Of a stretch of DNA of 8,154 nt, positions 1 to 5,652 are shown one piece after another. The first letter of the stretch is position 1; each line of letters opens with the position of its first letter. The stretch spans positions 1-8,154 of the forward strand of contig DASZJZ010000282.1 in NCBI GenBank assembly GCA_035947555.1. The letters are read 5' to 3'. The notes under the pieces were generated by a model, which worked only from the letters and a program-made list of their open reading frames with translations, searched no databases and had not been told where the DNA came from. This DNA is from JACVRW01 sp035947555 (GTDB lineage Bacteria > Actinomycetota > Thermoleophilia > Solirubrobacterales > Thermoleophilaceae). The position numbers were made by a program, and so were the translations under genes.

Positions 1-60
1 GCCGAGCGGGCCGAGCGCCCGGCCCGCGCCCAGCGCGAGCGCCCGCCCTCGGCGGGCTGA
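1..60 (+). CDS. Possible 3' end of an upstream gene (partial)
   Basis: Frame 1 is open from the window edge to a TGA at 58-60 and would encode a 19-residue tail rich in Arg, Glu, Ala and Pro. All 19 sense codons end in G or C, which fits the coding style of the neighbours better than the other two forward frames, but in DNA this GC-rich a 57-nt open frame proves little. In Streptomyces the genes just upstream of ndk are folC and a small membrane protein gene, so the tail of either would fit. No domain can be recognised. The alternative is plain intergenic DNA. Confidence 0.3.
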   Translation, partial: AERAERPARAQRERPPSAG

Positions 61-64
61 GCTC
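37..64 (+). terminator. Possible stem-loop upstream of ndk
   Basis: Bases 41-47 (GCCCGCC) and 51-57 (GGCGGGC) are perfect inverted repeats around a 3-nt CTC loop. The stem can be extended by pairing GAGC at 37-40 with GCTC at 61-64, leaving TGA at 58-60 as a bulge. That TGA is also the stop of the possible upstream reading frame. There is no T-tract, so a classical intrinsic terminator is not supported. It could be a U-less terminator, an RNA stability element, or a chance product of high GC. Confidence 0.3.
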
Positions 65-91
65 CGCGGGGCCTGACGACACCGATCCGAG

Positions 92-96
92 AGGAG
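92..96 (+). promoter_or_regulatory. Ribosome binding site of ndk
   Basis: AGGAG inside a longer purine run (89-97) lies 4 nt before the ATG at 101. The spacing is a little short, but this is one of the clearest Shine-Dalgarno matches in the window and it fixes the ndk start. No convincing -35/-10 pair is visible in bases 1-90. Confidence 0.7.
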
Positions 97-100
97 ACCG

Positions 101-505
101 ATGGACCGCACGCTGATCCTGGTCAAGCCGGACGCCTTCGAACGCCGCCTGACCGGCGAGATCATCGCCCGCTTCGAGCGCAAGGGCCTGGTGATCGTCG
201 CGATGAAGCACATGACCGTCGAGCGCGACCTGGCCGAGCGGCACTACGCCGAGCATGCCGAGAAGCCGTTCTTCGGCGACCTGGTGGACTTCATCACGGG
301 TGGGCCGCTGGTGGCCCTGGTGCTCGAGGGCTACGAGGCCGTCACCGCGGCGCGCCAGGTGATCGGCGCCACCAACCCGCTCCAGGCAGACGCGGGATCG
401 ATCCGCGGCGAGTTCGGCCTCGAGGTCCAGACGAACCTCGTGCACGGCTCCGACTCGGCGGAGTCCTCCGCTCGCGAGATCGGACTCTTCTTCCCCGAGC
501 TTTGA
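101..505 (+). CDS. ndk: Nucleoside diphosphate kinase
   Basis: Cytoplasmic enzyme that moves the gamma-phosphate of an NTP (usually ATP) to any NDP or dNDP by a ping-pong mechanism through a phospho-histidine. At 134 aa it has the usual length of a bacterial Ndk. It begins with the family's first strand (TLILVKPDA, Lys9). The nucleotide-binding stretch GATNPLQADAGSIRGEFG lies at about residues 89-106. The active-site signature NLVHGSDS places the catalytic histidine at His115. It ends in the typical IGLFFPE helix and tail. The ATG start has a good Shine-Dalgarno sequence. The stop codon overlaps the maf start by 4 nt (TTGA), so the two genes are probably translationally coupled, and both act on nucleotide pools. 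Nothing looks damaged or foreign. The identification is firm. Confidence 0.97.
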   Translation: MDRTLILVKPDAFERRLTGEIIARFERKGLVIVAMKHMTVERDLAERHYAEHAEKPFFGDLVDFITGGPLVALVLEGYEAVTAARQVIGATNPLQADAGSIRGEFGLEVQTNLVHGSDSAESSAREIGLFFPEL

Positions 506-1050
506 TACTGGCCTCGCAGTCGCCCCAGCGGAGGGCAATCCTCGAGCAGCTCGGCGTCGACTTCCGGGTGGAGGTCCCGGAGGTGGAGGAGCTGACGAAG
601 GGAGATCCACGAAGCCTGGTGCGGGAGAACGCGCTGCGGAAGGCGCGCGCCGTCGCGGCCGGCGGCGATCGAGTCCTCGGCGCCGACACCGCCGTCGTCC
701 TCGACGGCCGTGCCTTCGGCAAACCCCGCGACCGCGCCGAGGCCGAGACCTTCCTGCGGCGCCTCTCCGGGCGCACGCACGAGGTGATGAGCGGCATCGC
801 GGTCCGCGAGCCAGGCGGCGCCGAGCGCAGCGACGTGGCCGTCACCAACGTCCGCTTCCGCCGGCTCGAGCGGCAAGACCTCGATTGGTACCTCGCCACC
901 GGCGAGTGGAGCGACCGCGCCGGCGCCTACGCGATCCAGGGCCGCGGAGCCGCGCTGATAGAGGAGATCGAGGGCGATTACTGGAATGTCGTGGGCCTTC
1001 CGGTGGCCGCTCTGTTGCGCCTCGTTCCCGGCCTGCTGAGAGGCCGCTAG
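502..1050 (+). CDS. maf: Maf family nucleotide pyrophosphatase
   Basis: Maf proteins hydrolyse non-canonical or modified nucleoside triphosphates to the monophosphate plus pyrophosphate, and have been linked to septum control and house-cleaning. All family blocks are present: N-terminal ILASQSPQRR (residues 2-11), GADT with the likely catalytic Asp62, GKPRD (Lys74), HEVMSGIAV (93-101), VTNVRFR (114-120), and AGAYAIQGRGA (140-150, Gln146) running into IEGDYWNVVGLP. Arg11, Lys74 and Gln146 suggest the YhdE/B. subtilis Maf subgroup (dTTP/UTP) rather than YceF, but this is inferred from memory. Its 182 aa are slightly short for the family. The TTG start is chosen because it places the conserved motif right at the N-terminus and overlaps the ndk stop by 4 nt. 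By hand count about 10% of its codons end in A or T, more than in mreB (about 3%). Confidence 0.95.
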   Translation: MILASQSPQRRAILEQLGVDFRVEVPEVEELTKGDPRSLVRENALRKARAVAAGGDRVLGADTAVVLDGRAFGKPRDRAEAETFLRRLSGRTHEVMSGIAVREPGGAERSDVAVTNVRFRRLERQDLDWYLATGEWSDRAGAYAIQGRGAALIEEIEGDYWNVVGLPVAALLRLVPGLLRGR

Positions 1051-1064
1051 ACTGCCCCTCCGGC

Positions 1065-1087
1065 CGGGCGCAGTGCACGGGCGCCCG
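1065..1087 (+). other. Inverted repeat in the maf-mreB gap (hairpin 1)
   Basis: CGGGCGC (1065-1071) and GCGCCCG (1081-1087) form a perfect 7-bp stem with a 9-nt loop that itself contains the palindrome GTGCAC. It starts 14 nt after the maf stop. There is no T-tract. It could be a weak terminator, an mRNA processing or stability element, or chance. Confidence 0.35.
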
Positions 1088-1095
1088 ACCAAGCG

Positions 1096-1122
1096 GGTGC
1101 CGGCATGCCGTGCTGCCGCACC
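1096..1122 (+). other. Imperfect inverted repeat upstream of mreB (hairpin 2)
   Basis: GGTGC at 1096-1100 and GGCA at 1102-1105 pair with TGCCGCACC at 1114-1122. This gives a 9-bp stem interrupted by a single bulged C (1101), with an 8-nt loop. The overlapping stretch 1101-1110 (CGGCATGCCG) is also a perfect 10-bp DNA palindrome, so the element could be an RNA hairpin or a binding site for a dimeric regulator. It ends 29 nt before the mreB start. Chance is possible at this GC content. Confidence 0.35.
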
Positions 1123-1128
1123 GGCGCC

Positions 1129-1134
1129 TATCCT
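1129..1134 (+). promoter_or_regulatory. Weak candidate -10 box for mreB
   Basis: TATCCT fits the TAnnnT pattern of actinobacterial -10 boxes and lies 17 nt before the mreB ATG. A start point about 7 nt downstream would leave a leader of only about 10 nt, which would suit the lack of a Shine-Dalgarno sequence at mreB. No recognisable -35 hexamer sits 16-18 nt upstream, so this is a suggestion only. Confidence 0.2.
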
Positions 1135-1151
1135 CACCATCCACAGCGCGA

Positions 1152-2198
1152 ATGGGCTTCTTCTCGTACCTCACAGGCATGGGCGGCCGCGACATGGCCG
1201 TCGACCTGGGGACCGCCAACACGCTGGTCTACGTCCGCGGCCGCGGCATCGTGCTGTCCGAGCCGTCGGTGGTGGCGATCGACTCGCGCACCTCTGAGGT
1301 GCACGCCGTGGGGATCGAGGCGAAGCGGATGCTGGGCCGCACGCCCGGCACGATCCAGGCGATCCGGCCCCTGAAGGACGGCGTCATCGCCGACTTCGAC
1401 GTCACCGAGCAGATGCTCCGCCACTTCATCCAGAAGGTGCACCAGAACCGCTGGGCGCATCCGCGCGTGGTGGTGTGCGTGCCGAGCGGGGTCACGGGGG
1501 TGGAGAAGCGCGCGGTGGAGGAGGCCTGCCTGAGCGCCGGCGCGCGCCAGGCCTACCTGATCGAGGAGCCGATGGCGGCCGCCATCGGGGCCGGGCTGCC
1601 GGTCGGCGAGCCCACCGGCAACATGGTGGTGGACGTGGGGGGAGGCACGAGCGAGGTGGCGGTGATCTCGCTCGGCGGAATCGTGGTGTCGCAGTCGATC
1701 CGGATCGGCGGCGACGAGCTCGACGAGGCGATCATCAACTACGTCAAGCGCGAGTACAAGCTGATGATCGGGCAGCAGACGGCGGAAGAGGTCAAGCTCG
1801 AGATCGGCTCGGCCTTCCCGCTCGACGAGGAGGTGCAGGCGGAGATTCGCGGGCGCGACCTCGTCTCCGGCCTGCCCAAGACGATCGTGCTCACGAGCGA
1901 AGAGGTCCGGATGGCGCTCGAGGAGCCGCTCCAGGCGATCATCGACGCGGTCAAGGAGACCTTGGATCGCACGCCGCCGGAGCTGGCCAGCGACATCATG
2001 GACCGCGGCATCATGCTCGCGGGCGGCGGCGCGCTGCTGCAGGGGCTCGACGAGCGCCTGCGCGACGAGACGCAGATGCCCGCACACCTGGCCGAGTCGC
2101 CGCTCACCTGCGTGGCGGTGGGCTCGGGCCGCAGCCTCGAGGAGTTCGAGGCGATTCACCGCGCCAACAAGAATTCCCGAACGAGCCGGCGGCGCTGA
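1152..2198 (+). CDS. mreB: Rod shape-determining protein MreB
   Basis: Bacterial actin homologue that forms membrane-bound antiparallel filaments and positions the elongasome. The 348 aa match the family. Actin-fold motifs appear in order: phosphate-1 loop VDLGTANT (residues 17-24, Asp18), VVVCVPSGVTGVEKRAV (106-122), EEPMAAAIGAGLPV (138-151), phosphate-2 loop VVDVGGGTSEVAV (159-171, Asp161), GDELDEAI (187-194) and the adenosine-binding IMLAGGGALLQGLDERL (287-303). The N-terminus MGFFSYLTG is hydrophobic and aromatic and may serve as the membrane anchor. I chose the ATG at 1152 because the family sequence starts there; the open frame continues upstream to 885 only because it shadows maf. There is no clear Shine-Dalgarno sequence before it, though two hairpins and a weak -10 box lie in the 101-nt gap. 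A second in-frame ATG at 1179 would still keep the first nucleotide loop. Gene identity is certain, the exact start somewhat less so. Confidence 0.96.
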   Translation: MGFFSYLTGMGGRDMAVDLGTANTLVYVRGRGIVLSEPSVVAIDSRTSEVHAVGIEAKRMLGRTPGTIQAIRPLKDGVIADFDVTEQMLRHFIQKVHQNRWAHPRVVVCVPSGVTGVEKRAVEEACLSAGARQAYLIEEPMAAAIGAGLPVGEPTGNMVVDVGGGTSEVAVISLGGIVVSQSIRIGGDELDEAIINYVKREYKLMIGQQTAEEVKLEIGSAFPLDEEVQAEIRGRDLVSGLPKTIVLTSEEVRMALEEPLQAIIDAVKETLDRTPPELASDIMDRGIMLAGGGALLQGLDERLRDETQMPAHLAESPLTCVAVGSGRSLEEFEAIHRANKNSRTSRRR

Positions 2199-2218
2199 CG
2201 GGCGCCGGGCCGGCGGTC

Positions 2219-2222
2219 GAGG
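2219..2222 (+). promoter_or_regulatory. Ribosome binding site of mreC
   Basis: GAGG lies 7 nt before the ATG at 2230, in the 31-nt mreB-mreC gap. It is short but well spaced, and supports the ATG start, which gives a basic cytoplasmic tip ahead of the membrane helix. Confidence 0.5.
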
Positions 2223-2229
2223 CCTAGCG

Positions 2230-3126
2230 ATGTACGACAGGAAGGCGATCCGCAGGCGGCGGGCGGTGCTCGCCATCTTCGTGGCCCTGTCGATCGCCAT
2301 CCTCACCGCCTACTTCGGCGAGTCGGGCGGCGGCGCGTTCCACACGCTGCAGCGCGGCGCCCAGGAGGCCTTCGCGCCGATCGAGACCGGCGCCAGCCGC
2401 GCCCTCAAGCCGGTGCGCGACCTGTTCGGTTGGGCCGGCGACACGATCGACGCCAAGGACCAGAACGAGCAGCTGAAGAAGGAGGTCGAGCAGCTCCGCG
2501 CCGAGCTCGCCAAGGCGCAGACCGCCGTGCGCGACTCGGGCCAGCTGAAGGCGATCGCCGAGCTGCACGCCGAGAACTACTTCCCGCAGGCCACGCGCCC
2601 GGTGACCGCCCGCGTGATCGCCAAGTCGCCGACCGTATGGCACTCGAGCGTGACGATCGACAAGGGCACCGGCGACGGCGTGCGTGTGGACCAGCCGGTT
2701 ATCGCGGCGGGCGGCCTGGTCGGGAAGGTGATGAGCGCCACCGGCGGCACGTCGCAGGTGCGCCTGATCACCGACGGCCAGAGTGGTGTGTCGGCGCAGG
2801 TGTTCCCGGCGGGGGTGACGGGCGTCGTCCGCCCCGAGGTGGGCAACCCCGACGACCTCCTGCTCGAGAACGTCGAGAGTGGCCGCCGCGTGACCGAGGG
2901 CACGCTGGTGATCACCTCCGGCTTCACGTCCTCGCGGCTCGAGTCGCTGTTCCAGCGCGGCATCCCGATCGGCCGCGTGACCAAGGTGGACTTCGACGAG
3001 CTCGAGACGTATCAGCGCGTGCACGTGAAGCCCTTCGCCGACCTCCGCCAGCTCGACATCGTCCAGGTGCTCACCAAGAAGGGCGTGGCCACCGAGGCCG
3101 CCTCGCTGGCCGGGGGCGGCGGGTGA
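2230..3126 (+). CDS. mreC: Cell shape-determining protein MreC
   Basis: Bitopic scaffold of the elongasome. In well-studied systems its extracytoplasmic part binds and activates PBP2/RodA. The 298-aa protein has the standard layout: a short basic cytoplasmic tip (RKAIRRRR, about residues 4-11), one transmembrane helix (about 12-29), a region leading into a charged coiled coil (about 74-115, including NEQLKKEVEQLRAELAKAQ), then the two-lobed beta domain. The beta domain starts near residue 123 with PVTARVIAKSP, continues through GDGVRVDQPVIAAGGLVGKV (148-167), and ends with GIPIGRV (244-250) and VKPFADLRQLDIVQVL (266-281). The short C-terminal tail ends in four glycines. The stop codon overlaps the GTG start of mreD by 4 nt (GTGA), indicating coupled translation. 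No defects are seen. Confidence 0.95.
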   Translation: MYDRKAIRRRRAVLAIFVALSIAILTAYFGESGGGAFHTLQRGAQEAFAPIETGASRALKPVRDLFGWAGDTIDAKDQNEQLKKEVEQLRAELAKAQTAVRDSGQLKAIAELHAENYFPQATRPVTARVIAKSPTVWHSSVTIDKGTGDGVRVDQPVIAAGGLVGKVMSATGGTSQVRLITDGQSGVSAQVFPAGVTGVVRPEVGNPDDLLLENVESGRRVTEGTLVITSGFTSSRLESLFQRGIPIGRVTKVDFDELETYQRVHVKPFADLRQLDIVQVLTKKGVATEAASLAGGGG

Positions 3127-3701
3127 TCCTCTCCCCAGGGGCGTTCGTGCGGGTCGGCGTGCTGCTGTTGCTCGCAGTCGTCGTGCAGCTGTCCGCGCTC
3201 AGCCTGATCGACATCGCCGGAGGGCACGCCGACCTCGTGGTGCTCGCGGTAGCCGCCGTGGCCTACTACGCCGGGAGCATCCCCGGGTCCGCCACCGGCT
3301 TCGCCGCCGGTTTCCTGCTCGACCTCCTGACGGGCGCCACGATGGGCGCGTCCTCGCTGGTCCTCACAGCCGTGGGCTATGGGGTCGGGCGCTACCGCGA
3401 GGTGCGCGACCCGAGCCACGGCCTGCTGCCGATCGCGGTCGGCGCGGCCGCCACGGCGGCGTGGGTCACGGCGTTCGCGGCCGTGTCGCTGATGCTCGAC
3501 ATCGGCGCACGGGTCAGCCCGCTCGTGCTGCGCGACATGGTCGTGACGGTGCTGGTGAACGCGCTGCTCGCCTTCCCGATCTTCACCGGCATCCGCAAGC
3601 TGCTGCGCCCGTCGCTCGCGCGCGACCCGCTCGAGGTGCGCCGCCGCCGCCAGCCTCCGCGCGAGGCGGGCCCGCTCGGCCTGCGGGGCATGGAGGTCTA
3701 G
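3123..3701 (+). CDS. mreD: Rod shape-determining protein MreD
   Basis: Small polytopic membrane protein of the elongasome that acts with MreC in regulating PBP2. The 192-aa product is very hydrophobic, with about five membrane segments (about residues 8-30, 36-52, 56-72, 104-130 and 136-160). The characteristic MreD block GFAAGFLLDLLTGATMG lies at residues 59-75. It ends in a basic, proline-containing cytoplasmic tail (about 161-192, with EVRRRRQPPR). I chose the GTG at 3123 because it overlaps the mreC stop by 4 nt, puts a short hydrophilic lead before the first helix, and gives normal family length. The open frame continues upstream to 2430 only as a shadow of mreC. No separate Shine-Dalgarno sequence is clear, so translation probably depends on coupling to mreC. 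MreD is poorly conserved, but motif and position make the call safe. Confidence 0.92.
   Translation: MILSPGAFVRVGVLLLLAVVVQLSALSLIDIAGGHADLVVLAVAAVAYYAGSIPGSATGFAAGFLLDLLTGATMGASSLVLTAVGYGVGRYREVRDPSHGLLPIAVGAAATAAWVTAFAAVSLMLDIGARVSPLVLRDMVVTVLVNALLAFPIFTGIRKLLRPSLARDPLEVRRRRQPPREAGPLGLRGMEV
3692..3696 (+). promoter_or_regulatory. Ribosome binding site of mrdA
   Basis: GGAGG lies inside the last codons of mreD, 11 nt before the mrdA ATG at 3708. The spacing is long but the match is strong, and no better site lies in the 6-nt intergenic gap. mrdA translation would therefore start from within the mreD 3' end. Confidence 0.55.
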
Positions 3702-3707
3702 CCGGGC

Positions 3708-5639
3708 ATGTACCTCGACAACGAGCGCCGTCCGACGCTCACCCCGAAGCTCGCCTTCCGAGTTGCGATCATCGGCGGGATCGCGCTGGCCGCCTTCGCG
3801 ATCATCTTCTTCCGGCTCTGGTACCTGCAGGTGCTGTCTGGCGACAAGTACGTCGCCGAGGCGCAGAACAACCAGCTGCGCGAGATCAAGGTGCAGGCCC
3901 CGCGCGGCGAGATCGTGGATCGCCACGGTCGCGTGCTGGTGCGCAACCGGGTGGGCTACGCCGTGAGGGTCACACCCGACCGCCTCCCCGAGGACGAGGG
4001 CGAGCGCCGCGGCCTCTACCGGCGCCTCGCCAAGCTGCTCCGGATGCGCCCGCGGGTGGTGCGCCGGCGCGTGGAGGAGCAGCTCGACGAGCTGCCGTTC
4101 TCGATGGCCACCGTGAAACAGGACGTGCAGCGCGAGACCTTCATGTACATCGGGGAGCGCCGCGAGGACTTCCCCGGCGTGGAGATCGAGCCGGTCTTCC
4201 TGCGCGAGTACCCGCACCGCGAGATCGGTGCGCACCTCTTCGGCCACCTCGGCGAGGCGAGCAAGGAGGACCTCGACGACCCGCAGTTCGAGGGCGTCGA
4301 GATGGGCGACCGCCTCGGCAAGGCGGGCATCGAGCAGGAGTACGACAGCGTGCTGCGCGGCCGCAACGGAGCCAGCCGGGTCAAGGTGGACGCGCTGGGC
4401 AACCTCAAGGGCCGCCTCGAGACGGAGGAGACGGTGCAGGGCAGGCAGCTCCGCCTAGCGCTCGACCTGGACGTGCAGCGCACCGGCCAGGCCGCCCTGG
4501 CGGGCGGCACGGGCCTCGGTGCGTTCGCCGTGATGGACATCCACAACGGCGAGGTGCTGGGCCTCGGCTCACATCCCTCGTTCGACCCCAACCTGTTCGC
4601 CGAGGTGGTCCGCGAGTCCGACTACAAGGCACTCACCGCCGAGGACAACGGCGCGCCGCTCACCAACCGGGCCGTGGCCGGCGGCTACCCCACGGGCTCC
4701 ACCTTCAAGCTCGTTACCGCCGTGGCCGCGCTGCAGAGCAATCTGATCACGCCGGACACCGTGCTCCACGACCCGGGCTCGCTGACCGTCGGCAACCAGG
4801 TCTTCAACAACGCAGGCAACGTCGCCCACGGATCGATCGCGCTCCGCACGGCGCTGACGGTGTCGAGCGACGTGTTCTTCTACCAGCTCGGGCGCGACAT
4901 GGACAGCCGCGGCGACGGCAACGCGCTGCAGCGCTGGGCGCGCAAGCTCGGTCTCGGGCGGCTCACCGGCATCGACCTCCCCGAGGAGGCGCCGGGGTTC
5001 GTGCCCACGCGGCAGTGGCGCAACCGCCAGTGGCGCAAGTTCGAGCGCTGTCGCGAGCGTCGTAAGCCGACTCCCACGGAGATCTCCCTCGGCGTGTGCG
5101 GCTGGCAGGACCGGCCCTGGTCGGTGGGCGACAACGTGAACCTGTCCGTGGGCCAGGGCGACCTCGCCGCCAACCCGCTGCAGATGGCCGTGGCCTACGC
5201 GGCGATCGCCAACGGCGGCAAGATCCTGCGGCCCCGGCTCGGCCTGCGGATCGAGAACTCGGCCGGACAGGCGGAGCAGAACGTGAAGGCGCCCGTCGCA
5301 CGCAAGCTCGACATCCCCGCCGAGTACCGGCAGGCGATCCTCGACGGCCTGCGCGGCGCCGCGAGCGCCCCGGGCGGCACTTCAACCGCCGTCTTCGAGG
5401 GCTTCCCGGTCGAGATCGCGGGCAAGACCGGCACGGCGGAGAAGGGGCTGGGGCGTGCCGACCAGTCCTGGTACGTCGCGCTGGCCCCGTGGCCCGACCC
5501 GAAGTACGTCGTGGCCGTGACCGACGAGGCCGGCGGCTTCGGCGCCGACACCGCGGCGCCGATGGCGCGGCTGATCCTCGCCGAGCTCTTCAACGTGAAC
5601 GAGAAGCAGCTGGTGGCCGGCGGCGGCTCGGCGGACTGA
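3708..5639 (+). CDS. mrdA: Elongasome transpeptidase PBP2 (class B)
   Basis: Class B penicillin-binding protein that cross-links peptidoglycan during side-wall growth, paired with the glycosyltransferase RodA. The 643 aa comprise a short cytoplasmic tip, one membrane anchor (about residues 17-40), and a pedestal/dimerisation region starting with PRGEIVDRHGRVL (65-77) and running to about 240. The transpeptidase domain carries the three expected motifs: STFK with catalytic Ser331 and Lys334, SSD at 386-388 (SxD is usual in PBP2, SxN in FtsI-type proteins), and KTG at 573-575. No signal cleavage site is visible. Two oddities stand out. About 33 residues (438-470, Arg/Trp-rich) separate GFVPTRQW from the WSVGDNVNLSVGQG block, and these hold the only two cysteines of the protein, Cys448 and Cys464. 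Of the four zinc ligands described in proteobacterial PBP2, my alignment keeps Asp355 and His374 but has Asn368 and Ser387 at the others. The ATG start follows mreD by 6 nt and rodA follows after 13 nt. Confidence 0.95.
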   Translation: MYLDNERRPTLTPKLAFRVAIIGGIALAAFAIIFFRLWYLQVLSGDKYVAEAQNNQLREIKVQAPRGEIVDRHGRVLVRNRVGYAVRVTPDRLPEDEGERRGLYRRLAKLLRMRPRVVRRRVEEQLDELPFSMATVKQDVQRETFMYIGERREDFPGVEIEPVFLREYPHREIGAHLFGHLGEASKEDLDDPQFEGVEMGDRLGKAGIEQEYDSVLRGRNGASRVKVDALGNLKGRLETEETVQGRQLRLALDLDVQRTGQAALAGGTGLGAFAVMDIHNGEVLGLGSHPSFDPNLFAEVVRESDYKALTAEDNGAPLTNRAVAGGYPTGSTFKLVTAVAALQSNLITPDTVLHDPGSLTVGNQVFNNAGNVAHGSIALRTALTVSSDVFFYQLGRDMDSRGDGNALQRWARKLGLGRLTGIDLPEEAPGFVPTRQWRNRQWRKFERCRERRKPTPTEISLGVCGWQDRPWSVGDNVNLSVGQGDLAANPLQMAVAYAAIANGGKILRPRLGLRIENSAGQAEQNVKAPVARKLDIPAEYRQAILDGLRGAASAPGGTSTAVFEGFPVEIAGKTGTAEKGLGRADQSWYVALAPWPDPKYVVAVTDEAGGFGADTAAPMARLILAELFNVNEKQLVAGGGSAD

Positions 5640-5652
5640 TGGGCGGGATCCG

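Noticed and set aside
885..1151. N-terminal extension of mreB by 89 codons
   Set aside because: The frame is open upstream only because it overlaps maf in another frame. The translated extension is Arg/Pro-rich, unlike any MreB, and the family N-terminus fits the ATG at 1152.
1134..2306. Long minus-strand open frame (390 codons) opposite mreB
   Set aside because: Same reasoning: antisense to a well-supported mreB, compositionally biased, and no recognisable domain.
3012..4247. Long minus-strand open frame (411 codons) opposite mreD and mrdA
   Set aside because: It lies fully opposite genes with clear family motifs. Its predicted product is a His/Arg/Ala/Glu-rich low-complexity chain with no domain, as expected when high GC removes stop codons on the other strand.
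3461..5065. Plus-strand open frame of 534 codons across mreD and mrdA
   Set aside because: It is a +1/+2 shadow rich in Arg, Ala and Gly, covering the active-site region of PBP2 in the wrong frame.
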